A stretch of DNA of 46,298 bases from Microcoleus sp. LEGE 07076 (GCF_015207455.1 NZ_JADEWV010000027.1:1-46298); one strand, 5' to 3'. Numbered from the stretch's first letter, positions 26,301 through 35,170 are shown. Notes: a model not told the origin generated them from the letters alone. Numbers and translations: made by a program.

Positions 26301-29270
26301 GTAGCCAAAGGCGGAAATCCGGCAGTTGCCATGTTCGACTGTCGCCTGCACCAACTTCATCGCGCACAAGAAGTGAGCGTTGGAATTTGTCAAAAAAGCG
26401 ATCGGGAAAATTTCTTTCAAAATCCGGTGTGCGAAGAGTTGCAGCGGATCGGTGAGTGTCGGTAAATTGGCTAAATCTGCGATCGACGGGCCAATCATCC
26501 TCTTCGTCTCGGCTAATTCCCTGGCTAAAAAATCATCATCCGGGTACGCTTCAAACTCAATACCCAAAGAACTTAAGGTTTCGATACCCAACTGATAAGC
26601 AGCAGGTAAATCATTTTTCATCCGCAGACAAATCATTTTCAATTCATTAATCTTACACCGTTCTAACAATGTCCTAGTTCGGGGTAAAATCCCATCTAGA
26701 ATTTCCAAACCTTCATCATTTTTGCCGTTCAAATATTCCGCTTCGCCGAGTTCAAAATACAGCCCCAAAGTTAACTCATAATTATCTTCCCAGCTTTGGG
26801 TCGGCAAAATGTTGCAGCCACACTGAAAAAAAGTCAACGCAGTTTCAAACGCAGAAGCAGCTTTCGCAGTTTTGCCAGCCTGCAAGTTTAACTGGGCTAA
26901 TTCATATTGTTGACTCAACTCGCAAATTAACCCGCAACCAAAATTCAAATGATTTACAATATCAAAAATTCGCTCTTGCCGTTGGGCTTCGCTGCTCGAT
27001 AGTAATAACAAACGCCCGATCTTCAAATGCACCGGTGCTTTATCTTCGTCAGAAATCATGGCATAAGCAGCTTGCTGAACGCGATCGTGCATAAACTTGT
27101 AGCGCACCTTTCCGGGCGTTTGGCCCAATTTATTCAACTCTTGGGCCTCAAATACTTGCGGTATCCGATAGCTATTGTCTACAGGTAAAATCAACCCCAC
27201 CTGCAACGCTTCCCACAAATCCTGCGCTGTTTCCGTCCAAGATTGTCCGCTAGCCACCGACAGCACATCCAAACTAAACTGATTGTCGATACAAGCAGCT
27301 AATTGCAAAATGCGCTGGGTTGCAGTTGACAAAGTTTGAATCTTTTCCACCATCAAATCAACAACGTTTTCCGAAATATCCTGGCGTTCAATATATTTAA
27401 TATCCCACTGCCACTCAGCAGCCTGCGGGTCAAATCTCAACCAGCTTTTGTGGTGAAAATACTTCAGCATTTGTTTGAAAAAAAATGGATTGCTGTCAGT
27501 TTTTTTCACGAGCAAATTTGCCAGGGGTAGTGCTTTTTCAGCAGCACAGTTCAAAGTTTCAGCCACTAATTGAGTAGCGAGGTTAATTGCTAACGGTTCT
27601 AAAGTAATAGCTGTCATCGGAACTCCCGCTGCCCGAATTGCCTCGTTGGCCAGCATAAATGGATGTGTGGGGCTGACTTCGTTATCCCGATAAGCAACAA
27701 TCACCAGTAAGTAAGGGATTTTTTGGAGGCAATTTTGTTCGTACATTTTGACTGTTGCAGCATCTATCCACTGGCAGTCATCGAGAAACATTACTAAGGG
27801 ATGTTCGGCTGTGGCAATTGCTTGGAGGAACTGCTGCATCACTCGGTTGTAGCGGTTTTGAGATTCTATGGGACTGAGTTCTGGTACGTCTGGTTGCGGG
27901 CCTAAAATTAACTCTAATTCGGGGATGGCTTCGATCGCAATTCGAGCATTAACATCCAAGACACCCAGCAATTTTTCCCGCCACAACTCAATCTGAGCTT
28001 GGCTTTCGGTCAATATTTGCTGCACCAAACTCCGCATGGCTTGATTGAAACAAGCATAGGGAACATTGCGCTTAAATTGGTCAAATTTGCCCGAAACTAA
28101 GTAGCCGCGCTGCTTGGTTAAGTTGCGGAGAATTTCGTGTACTAATGCTGATTTGCCAATACCGGAATAGCCACCGACTAATACTATTTCGCCTCTGCCT
28201 TTGCTGACTCGTTGGAAGCTTTGCAATAATTGTAATATTTGTGGTTCTCGCCCGTAAAGTTTTTGCGGAATTAACAACTGACTCATCGCGTCCAGTTGTC
28301 CGAGAATAAAGTGAGAAATTGTACCTTGGCTCAAATTTTGGTTTTGGCAGTTTTCTAAATCTGCTAGCAGCCCCGCGGCGCTTTGATACCTATCTTCGGC
28401 ATTTTTTGCCATGAGTTTTTCGGCAATTTCTGCTAAAACTTGGGGCGTTTGCGGGTTAAATTGTTGAATAGGAATTGGTTGTTTGGCAATGTGACAGTGG
28501 ACTAATTCCAGCGGATCGCTGCTGTCAAATGGCAATTTTCCTGTCAGCAATTCGTAAAAGGTGACACCTAGAGAGTAGAAGTCGCTGCGGTAGTCTACCC
28601 CGCGATTCATCCGCCCGGTTTGTTCCGGTGACATATAGGCGAGAGTTCCTTCTAGGCGATCGGGATTTTTTAATTGCGGGGTTTCTTTATTCAACCGCGA
28701 AGCAATGCTGAAATCAGCGATTTTTACTTTATTTGTTTCGGAATTTATGATAACATTGGCTGGCTTGATATCTTTATGAATAATTTTGTTTTGATGCAGG
28801 AATACTAAACCTTTTGCTAATTGGATGGCGATGTTTAAGAATTGGTCGATCGGCAATTGGTAAGGCGCGGTTGCTGCTGCGGTAACAGTTGTGCGATCGG
28901 CTGCGCTTTGGCCGCACTCTGGCGGTTGAGTTTCCAACACCGGATCAATGCTGCTTGTAGCATTCTGGGCCTTTGCCATCCACTGTTTGAGGGAAATGCC
29001 TCCAAAATCTTCTAAGACTAATACCAAGCAATTCGGGTGAGTTTCTAGGCGATCGACTTTGACAGCGTGTTCGCCATCAAGATACGCGGCGATCTGATAT
29101 TCGTGTTTTAAGCGAGTTATTTGTTCTAGAGTAGGATATTCTGTCTGTAAAACTTTGAGGATGGCAGGCTGTCGGTTTGTCAGCGATACCGCCCGATAAA
29201 TAACCGTGTTAGTTCCCTGATGGATGACTTCTTGCAAGTCATAGCCAGAAATCCTTAAAGCTGGCAGCAT
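23319..29270 (-). CDS. Giant Ser/Thr kinase - AAA ATPase - GAF - PAS - histidine kinase fusion
   Basis: 1983 residues. (1) Ser/Thr kinase domain, about 10-310: K39, HKDIKPAN (H165-D167), DFS at 186-188 in place of DFG, and GTLAYMSPEQTGRMNR. (2) AAA ATPase, about 338-650: Walker A GGYSGIGKS (366-374) and Walker B-like VMFLDDCQWID. (3) A long helical, TPR-like region to about 1400. (4) GAF, about 1440-1590. (5) PAS, about 1610-1730. (6) Histidine kinase, 1705-1983: AHEVNNPVSF with H1716, N box FMNLIANAIDALEES (about 1858), ADNGIGM and TGLGLPICHDI. This architecture is known from filamentous cyanobacteria. There is no receiver domain, so the partner response regulator must be encoded elsewhere. 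A Pro/Ala/Thr-rich insert (about 104-140) interrupts the kinase N-lobe to C-lobe hinge. No membrane segments are seen. Confidence 0.95.
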   Translation of the reverse strand: MLPALRISGYDLQEVIHQGTNTVIYRAVSLTNRQPAILKVLQTEYPTLEQITRLKHEYQIAAYLDGEHAVKVDRLETHPNCLVLVLEDFGGISLKQWMAKAQNATSSIDPVLETQPPECGQSAADRTTVTAAATAPYQLPIDQFLNIAIQLAKGLVFLHQNKIIHKDIKPANVIINSETNKVKIADFSIASRLNKETPQLKNPDRLEGTLAYMSPEQTGRMNRGVDYRSDFYSLGVTFYELLTGKLPFDSSDPLELVHCHIAKQPIPIQQFNPQTPQVLAEIAEKLMAKNAEDRYQSAAGLLADLENCQNQNLSQGTISHFILGQLDAMSQLLIPQKLYGREPQILQLLQSFQRVSKGRGEIVLVGGYSGIGKSALVHEILRNLTKQRGYLVSGKFDQFKRNVPYACFNQAMRSLVQQILTESQAQIELWREKLLGVLDVNARIAIEAIPELELILGPQPDVPELSPIESQNRYNRVMQQFLQAIATAEHPLVMFLDDCQWIDAATVKMYEQNCLQKIPYLLVIVAYRDNEVSPTHPFMLANEAIRAAGVPMTAITLEPLAINLATQLVAETLNCAAEKALPLANLLVKKTDSNPFFFKQMLKYFHHKSWLRFDPQAAEWQWDIKYIERQDISENVVDLMVEKIQTLSTATQRILQLAACIDNQFSLDVLSVASGQSWTETAQDLWEALQVGLILPVDNSYRIPQVFEAQELNKLGQTPGKVRYKFMHDRVQQAAYAMISDEDKAPVHLKIGRLLLLSSSEAQRQERIFDIVNHLNFGCGLICELSQQYELAQLNLQAGKTAKAASAFETALTFFQCGCNILPTQSWEDNYELTLGLYFELGEAEYLNGKNDEGLEILDGILPRTRTLLERCKINELKMICLRMKNDLPAAYQLGIETLSSLGIEFEAYPDDDFLARELAETKRMIGPSIADLANLPTLTDPLQLFAHRILKEIFPIAFLTNSNAHFLCAMKLVQATVEHGNCRISAFGYILYAFTLIVKYGEVEDSRAAGELSLDLYERWDAKELGAYILQMWGAFTLHHIKYIDECKIFIIKAFNSGLQTGAYQWSGYAAVNCLWLSFFGNESLLKTVAVVEEFISVLEKIDRNMLAYFLLNKSAIYRLTCPAESPENPPNFIDEQSLLEFAEASADFTTAFMVYLYKLTAANWFGEVDRALEYANIGVKFLAAVGGTFLGPVFRFHRAVALAAACTNASEDDRQLYLEQFNICLEELREFAKNCPANYQHKYLAIRAEAARLSAQNYEASECYDCAIALAMENGFIQDAALVNELAGRFYLSQNRLIFVKNYFSNARVCYLQWGATAKVRQLEQYYGNLFPESVDLRIAATVTASTSSHANILDLATVIKASGAIYSEIVLENLLKKLLYIILENAGAEKGCIILERDGQLFVELSDTIDRDSAILPESMLLENSSDIPISIVKYVGITQQPLVLSDAAKETIYKSDVYLQNCQPKSILCAPILYQTKLIGIVYLENNRATGAFTRDRLELLQLLTAQAAIAIENARLYAQEKQKSRELAESLKTLQQFQLELIQKEYEYRSIFETVADGLSLVDLQTGKVVAANPAVSQIFGYSQEEFLQLNPPDYIMPEYLPVFAEFQQTVSRGEEFNCQAVIQRKDGTLCDLEIKSNFFEYGGQPHALVINRDISDRKRAETALQTSEVQLREKAEDLEAILVQLQQTQAQLVQTEKISQLGQLVAGVAHEVNNPVSFISGNLHHAKDYISDLINLVQVYQDNFPEPGPQVLDEIEAIELEYLVEDLPKLIDSMRLGTDRIHDIMQSLRNYSRTDGIEKKPVNIHEGIDTTLMILSHRLKASSDRPAIKVIKNYGELPKVECYPGQLNQVFMNLIANAIDALEESNFGKTYKQIESNPNAITISTSVATSSGKLTNRLVKILIADNGIGMSKHIKEKLFSPFFTTKAEGKGTGLGLPICHDIVTKKHGGSLECLSLPGRGTEFAIAIPVYSIFINEN

Positions 29271-29413
29271 AATTTTTGATTCCTGTCAGTATATTGGTTT
29301 CTAATTCTATAGTGCACCATCCTGAACAGAAACAACATAGAGAAATTACGCAGAGAAAAGCCTTAAAATAGTACCAGTTGAAACCAGGTTTATGCAAACA
29401 AAATCCTGCGCTC

Positions 29414-29468
29414 GCGGGTTGAACAAGACTAAACTGTTAAATTTACTACATTATTTGTTCAAACCCGC
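29414..29468 (-). terminator. 13-bp hairpin between the TerB-like gene and the kinase gene
   Basis: gcgggttgaacaa (29414-29426) pairs with ttgttcaaacccgc (29455-29468) with one bulged base and a 28-base AT-rich loop. It lies just after the TerB-like gene on the minus strand and may end its transcript ahead of the giant kinase. The rest of 29271-29525 shows nothing else. Confidence 0.5.
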
Positions 29469-29525
29469 AGACAAGTAGACGCAATTTTGACGGCTGGCGC
29501 AGTTTCAACCGCCGACTGTTCTGTT

Positions 29526-29999
29526 CTAGCCTTGGATGAAATCTTCTAATTTCTGAGCCATATTCTCGACAATTCCCTCGGAAGTATCTGCCGCCGATAC
29601 TTCGGCTTCAATACGCTTCACCGCATCCTCTGGAAGATTCAGCAACTGCACTAATTTTTGATAAGCTGCGGCTTCTTCAGCGTTAATTTTGGGTTCGTCG
29701 GGAGTGCGAGAACTAGAAGCAATGACTTGATAGCCGAGTTGCAATACTAATTCTTTTTCTGCTTGAGTTTCTAGTTGGTGAATCAACTCGTCAAGGGGGA
29801 TATTTTGCATGATGTAATCCCGGAGTTCTTGTTGTATTTGTTCTCCTCCGGCACCGGCATCAAACAAACTGCAAAAGCGATCGAGCATTAAATTAACTTC
29901 TTCTGTCGCGAGTTCGCCGTCAGCCCAGGCCATTGAAGCAACTATTCTCAGCAGGTTCATTTGGCGGGGCGTAATTGATGGAGGTGGTGGGGTTTGCAT
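29526..29999 (-). CDS. TerB-family (tellurite-resistance-like) protein
   Basis: 157 residues, all helical. PRQMNLLRIVASMAWADGELATEEVNLMLDRF is the typical TerB opening, with Asp/Glu residues (WADGELATEE) that bind metal in the fold. A second helical half and an amphipathic C-terminus follow. Cyanobacterial TerB-like proteins are common and mostly uncharacterised; tellurite resistance should not be assumed. The ATG at 29999 is followed by a Pro-rich start (MQTPPPPSITPRQ). Upstream lies a block of heptanucleotide repeats, so it is probably transcribed separately from the M61 gene. Confidence 0.88.
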   Translation of the reverse strand: MQTPPPPSITPRQMNLLRIVASMAWADGELATEEVNLMLDRFCSLFDAGAGGEQIQQELRDYIMQNIPLDELIHQLETQAEKELVLQLGYQVIASSSRTPDEPKINAEEAAAYQKLVQLLNLPEDAVKRIEAEVSAADTSEGIVENMAQKLEDFIQG

Positions 30000-30009
30000 A
30001 ATTTTAATT

Positions 30010-30145
30010 GGTAATTTGTTATTAGTTAGTTGTTATTAGTTAGTTGTTAGTTGTTATTTGTTATTTGTTATTAGCTAATGGCAACGCCCAACTGCCAACT
30101 GCCAACTACTAACTGCCAACTGCCAAATAACAACTGACTACTAAC
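30010..30145. repeat. TTAGTTG/TTATTTG and AACTGCC heptamer block
   Basis: Runs of ttagttgttattagttagtt, ttatttg and caactgccaactgccaacta fill nearly the whole gap between the M61 peptidase (ends 30153) and the TerB-like gene (starts 29999). The two halves are partly inverted, so the block could fold. Confidence 0.85.
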
Positions 30146-30152
30146 CATGATG

Positions 30153-32102
30153 TCACAATTTTGATAGGGGAACACCCAGCCATCCAGTAAAGTTTTGTTT
30201 CTGAATTGGGCTGGGTCGATCGACTGGTACGATCGAGTAATGGCCCGGGCGCGGCTTGGCGAGAGTGACAGAACAAGTCCGCAGTTCGTCTTGGTGAAAC
30301 ACTGTCACCTCTAAGGTGTCACCAGGCTGGTAATCTTTTAGCCTTTCGCCGGCTTGTTCTGCGTTTGCTACCCTCCAACCGCCGATCGCCAGCAACTCGT
30401 CCCCAGCGTCAATTCCGGCCAACTGCGCCGGAGATTCTGCTTCCACAAATTTAATCATTTCCCGCCCGTTTTCCGTTCCCAAAATCCAACCGGTGCGAGG
30501 AATTTGGTTGGTTTCATCTACTGAAATTTGCAGCCCGAAAGGTTCGAGATATTTGTTGTAAGGCAGCTCTTCTGTGCCGTCTACATACCGCGCAAAAAAG
30601 TCGCTCAAATCCAGATCGGCGACCGACTCGATCGCCCTTTGCAACTGTTCGGGAGTAAAGCCGATTTCTGTCGGTCGCGAGGGAGTATTTAACCGTCCGT
30701 TGGATGTTGTCTGCCCCGGCTTGGCCTCTGTTTCCGACTTGAGGTCAAAATCGTCGTTTTCAGCAGAACCACCCTTCCCAAACTGCTGCCACATCAAACG
30801 CATCACATCGTCGAGCGATCGGGCGTTACCGTGTTTTGCTCGAATCAACAAATCGAGCAAAAACGAAACAAGTTCCCCTTTCAAATAATAAGAAACCTGC
30901 GAATTATCGCTATTAGCATCTCTGCGATAAAGTTTAATCCAAGCATCCCAGCTCGATTCGCTTGCCGGCTGCACCTTCCGCCCCGGAATCGTCTGCAATC
31001 GAGTGATTTCCTTCGATAAATTTTGGAAAAAACCTTTCACATTGTAGAGACCAGAACGAAAAGGAATCACCAAATCGTAATAACTCGTCGTGCCTTCAGA
31101 AAACCATAAAGAAGGAGTATAGTTTTCTTGTTCGTAGTCAAATACTTCGAGAGCTTTCGGTCTAATTCGCTTGACATTCCAGAGGTGAAAAAACTCGTGA
31201 GCCACCAATTGAATAAAGCGTTCGTACTTTTCCTTAGCCCGAAAACCAAAACGCGGATAGTTGAGAGTGCAGCTCTCCTTGTGTTCCAAGCCGCCAAAAC
31301 CGGAGCCGGACAAATGCAGAAAAAACACATACCGTTCGTAAGGCAAACCGCCGAACATTTCGGCCTCAACTTCAATGACTTTCTTGATATCTTTGATCGC
31401 CCGATCCGGTTCTAAATTGCCTTTCCCCCAAACCACTAGCTGGTGGGGTTTTCCCATCACTTCAAAATCGTAAGCTTCGTGACAACCAATCTCAAAAGGA
31501 CTATCGACAAGGGTATCAAAATCCACCGCAGCAAAAGTAAGATTCTGCCCGGAAACAAAAGGCAAAGTAGTCACTGTGCGCCATTTGGGTTCCGGCGGTA
31601 CAACGGTCACGATGTAGGAGCTGCGCTCAAAACCTGGCAAGAAAAAGCACAGAGCTGCTGGATTGAAATAACCGTGACTTAAGTCTAAATGATTGGTTCG
31701 CACTGTTAGTTCGTTGGCAAAAATCTGGTAGCAAACCGTGATATCTGACACTGAATTTGTCTCGATTTGCCAGTGATTTTTGCTTTGCTTGCGCCAAGGT
31801 AAAAGTCGTGAAGCGCAGCTATCCCGTAGGGAATCGCCGGTTAGCGAAGACTCCGACGAGGATCTCGCTCGAAAATCTTGCAGGTGGCGGGCGTACTCTC
31901 GAATCAAGTAAGAACCGGGAGTCCAGACAGGCATTTTTAAATCCAGCAGCGGCTGCGACCAACCTTGCACGCGCAAAGTCACTTCAAACAGGTGGGATTC
32001 CGGATTGGGCATCGCCACCCAATATTGAATTGTCGGTGCTGTTGGCTGCGCGATCGCGTTGCCGGCAGCGGACGAAATATCCAAAGAAGTAACATCAGTC
32101 AT
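30153..32102 (-). CDS. M61-family metallopeptidase with PDZ domain
   Basis: 649 residues. Family M61 (glycyl aminopeptidase type) has an N-terminal beta domain, a thermolysin-like catalytic domain and a PDZ domain. Seen are the zinc motif HEFFH (302-306) in QLVAHEFFHLWNVKRIRPKA, the third ligand E337 in WFSEGTTSYYDL, GSGFGGLEHKES, and a PDZ near 535-620 (AQLAGIDAGDELLAIGGWRV). No signal peptide is seen, so it is probably cytosolic. Residues about 81-101 (DNA 31800-31862) are not expected in the family: they are Ser/Leu/Arg-rich and encoded by palindrome-rich DNA that shares 21 of 25 bases with a stretch in nnr. Its ATG overlaps the stop of the Crp/Fnr gene by 4 bases, so the two are translationally coupled. 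Confidence 0.93.
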   Translation of the reverse strand: MTDVTSLDISSAAGNAIAQPTAPTIQYWVAMPNPESHLFEVTLRVQGWSQPLLDLKMPVWTPGSYLIREYARHLQDFRARSSSESSLTGDSLRDSCASRLLPWRKQSKNHWQIETNSVSDITVCYQIFANELTVRTNHLDLSHGYFNPAALCFFLPGFERSSYIVTVVPPEPKWRTVTTLPFVSGQNLTFAAVDFDTLVDSPFEIGCHEAYDFEVMGKPHQLVVWGKGNLEPDRAIKDIKKVIEVEAEMFGGLPYERYVFFLHLSGSGFGGLEHKESCTLNYPRFGFRAKEKYERFIQLVAHEFFHLWNVKRIRPKALEVFDYEQENYTPSLWFSEGTTSYYDLVIPFRSGLYNVKGFFQNLSKEITRLQTIPGRKVQPASESSWDAWIKLYRRDANSDNSQVSYYLKGELVSFLLDLLIRAKHGNARSLDDVMRLMWQQFGKGGSAENDDFDLKSETEAKPGQTTSNGRLNTPSRPTEIGFTPEQLQRAIESVADLDLSDFFARYVDGTEELPYNKYLEPFGLQISVDETNQIPRTGWILGTENGREMIKFVEAESPAQLAGIDAGDELLAIGGWRVANAEQAGERLKDYQPGDTLEVTVFHQDELRTCSVTLAKPRPGHYSIVPVDRPSPIQKQNFTGWLGVPLSKL

Positions 32103-32779
32103 TGACTTGCTAAATTAATCAAGTGTTTGAGGTTGATCAAATGAATAGTTTGGCGCTCTGGATCGATTTTGAGCCAGCCTTTACTATCGAGTTTTTCCAT
32201 AATTTTGCTGGTTTCATCTAAGGTGATATCTGTCACATCAGCTAAGTCTTGATAAGGGATGTTAAAGATATCTTTGCCTTCAGCAGTGTTTTGACCGTAG
32301 TTTTCTGCCAGCTCGACTAAAGTATTTGCTAGTTTAACCGCTGGTTGGCGGTTGCTCAGTTGAGAGCGCTGATTGGTTTGGCGGAGCCGCCGCACCATCA
32401 GTTGCAGCATCCGGTGGTGCAATTGCGGATCTTTAAACAGGGTTTGGATAAATCGCTGGGCCGTGACGCTGATCAGCCGCACGGGCGATAGAGCAAGTAC
32501 GTCATTCGATCGCGGAGATTCGTCAAGAATCGCCATTTCGCCGAAGAAAGCACCCCGTCCTAAAATAGCCATCGATACAGCTCGATCGTTTGACAAGCGC
32601 CGGACTTTGACCCAGCCGGACACCACAAAATAAATGGCGTTACCCCAAGAATCCTCCATCACTACAGCTCGGCCCGGGGGATACTCATGCTTGACGGCAT
32701 TGGATAGCAGCCCTCCCAAGGTTTCTGGGTTGGCACCCTTAAATAGGGGGAACAGCTCACTGAAAGCTTCTGTCTTCAT
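32099..32779 (-). CDS. Crp/Fnr-family transcriptional regulator
   Basis: 226 residues. An N-terminal cyclic-nucleotide-binding fold (about 10-130) contains FFGEMAILDESPRSNDVLAL; Glu and Arg correspond to the residues that hold ribose and phosphate in cAMP-binding proteins, so ligand binding is plausible. No Cys set for an FNR iron-sulfur cluster is present. A winged helix follows (about 150-225), with IPYQDLADVTDITLDETSKIMEKLDSKGWLKID as helix-turn-helix and wing. It overlaps the M61 peptidase gene by 4 bases (ATGA). An adenylate cyclase is encoded at 12385 and TGTGA half-sites lie upstream of 39509, but the regulon cannot be known from this window. The recognition helix (TLDETSKIMEKL) differs from E. 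coli CRP (RETVGRILKML), so a CRP-like site preference is not assured. Confidence 0.93.
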   Translation of the reverse strand: MKTEAFSELFPLFKGANPETLGGLLSNAVKHEYPPGRAVVMEDSWGNAIYFVVSGWVKVRRLSNDRAVSMAILGRGAFFGEMAILDESPRSNDVLALSPVRLISVTAQRFIQTLFKDPQLHHRMLQLMVRRLRQTNQRSQLSNRQPAVKLANTLVELAENYGQNTAEGKDIFNIPYQDLADVTDITLDETSKIMEKLDSKGWLKIDPERQTIHLINLKHLINLASQ

Positions 32780-33010
32780 GCAAACTCGCGGAGGTGGGAA
32801 ATATGATTGAGCGACAGCGAACAGCTAGGGAACGATCGCTGTTTGAGAAAACAAACAATCTGTTGCTGCTACATAAGATTGACACAAAGCGAACGAGACC
32901 TACATCTCAGACACAGGGGAAACTTGCTTCTGGCAGCTTATGCAATTGATGATAAGGGTACAGAGGCGCGCTTCACCTAAAATTGGCAGATTCTTTAATT
33001 TTAAACGGGT
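32780..33010. other. Intergenic region upstream of the Crp/Fnr gene
   Basis: 230 bases with no gene. The Crp/Fnr gene promoter should be here, but I see no convincing -10/-35 pair, and no terminator for the CysQ-like gene. Confidence 0.4.
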
Positions 33011-33859
33011 TTACAAAAGTGTGAGTGCCTTTTGCACTTTGCCCAACAGAGATTCTATGTAGTCGGGCCAGCCGATCGCGATCGACTGCGTGTGAGCCAG
33101 AGACTCCGGCTCGATCGCATCTTTCGTCCATCTCAGCGGTTGACCTTGCAAATCGCAACAAACCAATCCGGCGGCTTTTGCTAGAGCCAGGGGGCCGGCG
33201 GTATCCCACACTTTAACTCTGCCGTTGAAATACAGGTACAAACCGGCTCGACCTTGTATAACTTCCATCACTTTTAAGCCAAAGCTGCCGAGCGAGTAAA
33301 ATTCAGCTCCCGGGATGCTTTGGGCGATCGCCCGGGCGTAGTTTTTCTGGTCTTTGTCTCCGAGAATAATTTTACAATTTTTCGCTGTCGGAGCCGGGGG
33401 CTGGCACGGGGCGATCGGCTGCGGCGCGGCGGCTGCGACACTTTGGAACAATCCCCAATCTTTGCCCCCAAAATACATTTTGTCAAAAGCCGGAGCATAG
33501 ATCCAACCTGCCACCGGTTCGGCCTCAACCAGTAGCCCCACCATCACGGCGTAGTGCTGTTTTCCCTGAATAAATCCCTCCGTCCCGTCGATCGGATCGA
33601 TGCACCACAGCCGCTGGTAATTGGCCGAGTAAGCTGCTCTGGAGGCGATGTTTTCCTCTGCGATCGTGCCGTCTTCAGGAAACAAAGCGTTAAATGCTGC
33701 CGATAGTTGTCCGTCTAAGTAGCGATCGATACTCGTCACGTAGTCGTCCGGGCCTTTCTGGCAAACTTCAAAAGGTTGCGCCGCCAGCTTGCAAGCTTCT
33801 TGACCGCACTCGCGCATAATGTAGCGAATTTTTTGGTCTTGTTCTGGAGAAATATACAT
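33011..33859 (-). CDS. Inositol monophosphatase-family / 3'(2'),5'-bisphosphate nucleotidase, CysQ-like
   Basis: 282 residues. Metal-binding signatures of the Li-sensitive phosphatase superfamily are present: DGTIAEENIAS, WCIDPIDGTEGF (DPIDGT) and VWDTAGPLALAKAAG near the C-terminus. The CysQ/HAL2 subgroup removes the 3'-phosphate of PAP, a by-product of sulfate assimilation; GTEGFIQGKQHYAVMVGLL fits this subgroup better than SuhB. Cytosolic, and no partner genes nearby. ATG at 33859 has no strong ribosome binding site (ATTTTTAAGCTC upstream). The exact substrate is inferred from family. Confidence 0.88.
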   Translation of the reverse strand: MYISPEQDQKIRYIMRECGQEACKLAAQPFEVCQKGPDDYVTSIDRYLDGQLSAAFNALFPEDGTIAEENIASRAAYSANYQRLWCIDPIDGTEGFIQGKQHYAVMVGLLVEAEPVAGWIYAPAFDKMYFGGKDWGLFQSVAAAAPQPIAPCQPPAPTAKNCKIILGDKDQKNYARAIAQSIPGAEFYSLGSFGLKVMEVIQGRAGLYLYFNGRVKVWDTAGPLALAKAAGLVCCDLQGQPLRWTKDAIEPESLAHTQSIAIGWPDYIESLLGKVQKALTLL

Positions 33860-34110
33860 GAGCTTAAAAATAAATGTTTTAGCTAACTTTCAGAATAAAA
33901 GCTTAGTTCATTTAAATCGATCGACCTATGTCACTGTTTTTTACTCGTACAGGATTTGAGCGCGGGTGTCCTTGAAACCCGGTTTGCACTCCGGTCGATC
34001 GGGCAGTTGCCCTACAAGCCCCAGACAGGATTCGCCTCGCAACCTCCTAGGATAGAATCTTCTGAGGTTAAGTTAATTTATGCCAGCACCAGAATTATCA
34101 GGAGAATATT

Positions 34111-35160
34111 TTGAAATACCATTTGGCGTTAAGTCGCAAAATAGACCTCGATGGCATTGACCGCGATGCCCAACTCGGAAAATGCCCCCGCCACGTCATG
34201 CAGAGCGTCAGAGACCGCTTAAATGCCACCGTTCACTACCCGGACGGCGAGGCGATATCCTCGACCGACAAGCTGCGATCGAAAATTTCTTCCAAACCCG
34301 AACATTGGGCCGCCGCGCGCAAATTGTCCGAGCAAGTCAGCAGCGGCGACGCGATATTTTGTACGGGCGAGGACATTGGTATTCCAGTGGCGGTGCTGTG
34401 CGGCGCTAAACCAGATCGCCCCAAAATAGTTGTACATTTCCACAATATCGATCGGCCGCGCGGCCGAGTCGCCCTAAAACTCTTCGGTTTAGCCGACAAA
34501 ATTGACGTATTCACGGTCAACGCCCGCCCTCAAACTGAGTTCGTCCGCAGCTATTTAAACATACCCGAATCCCGCATTTTAGTGCTGCCAGAACAGACAG
34601 ACACCAAGTTTTTCACGCCGGGCCCGGTTTCTGCCGACAAAAAGCGGCAGACAGTTGTTAGCGTCGGACTAGAAAAGCGCGACTACCGAGTTCTAGCAGC
34701 AGCAACTGCTGACTTAGATGTTGATGTAAAAATTAGCGGCTTTTCTAAAGATGCCAAAGCTTTATCGCAAGCTTTCCCCGATACTATGCCCGAAAATATG
34801 TCCCGCAAGTTCTACGAATGGTCGGATTTAGTGGAGCTTTACCGCGATGCAGACGTAATTGCAGTTTGTTTGGCAGACAATAAATATGCTGCTGGAGCTA
34901 CGGGTTTGCTGGAAGCAATGGCCTGCAAGCGACCCGTCGCCATTACTCGCACTCAAGGTCTCGTAGATTATTTAGCGCCTGATACTGCTAAAGTTGTAGA
35001 GGTGGGAGATGCAGCAGCTTTGCGCGAGGCGATCGTCCAGTTGCTAAAAAATCCTCAAGAAGCAGAAGCTCAAGCGCAGCGCGGCTACGAAATGGTTGTC
35101 AACCACCACAACAGCGAACATTATGTCGATGTTTTAGTCGAGAAATTGCGATCGCTTTAA
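34111..35160 (+). CDS. Glycosyltransferase, GT4-like, TTG start
   Basis: 349 residues with a GT-B fold: an N-terminal half with HFHNIDRPRGRVALKLF and an Rossmann-like C-terminal half with VVSVGLEKRDYRVLAAA, YRDADVIAVCLADNKYAAGATGLLEAMACKRPVAITRTQG, the usual sugar-nucleotide-binding helix. The E in GLLEAMACKRPV is the family's conserved Glu. The acceptor and donor are unknown. The start is TTG at 34111: CAGGAGA lies 7 bases upstream, and there is no in-frame ATG near the start of homology. It is preceded by 250 bases without gene and followed by repeats. Confidence 0.85.
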   Translation: MKYHLALSRKIDLDGIDRDAQLGKCPRHVMQSVRDRLNATVHYPDGEAISSTDKLRSKISSKPEHWAAARKLSEQVSSGDAIFCTGEDIGIPVAVLCGAKPDRPKIVVHFHNIDRPRGRVALKLFGLADKIDVFTVNARPQTEFVRSYLNIPESRILVLPEQTDTKFFTPGPVSADKKRQTVVSVGLEKRDYRVLAAATADLDVDVKISGFSKDAKALSQAFPDTMPENMSRKFYEWSDLVELYRDADVIAVCLADNKYAAGATGLLEAMACKRPVAITRTQGLVDYLAPDTAKVVEVGDAAALREAIVQLLKNPQEAEAQAQRGYEMVVNHHNSEHYVDVLVEKLRSL

Positions 35161-35170
35161 TAAAACTGTA

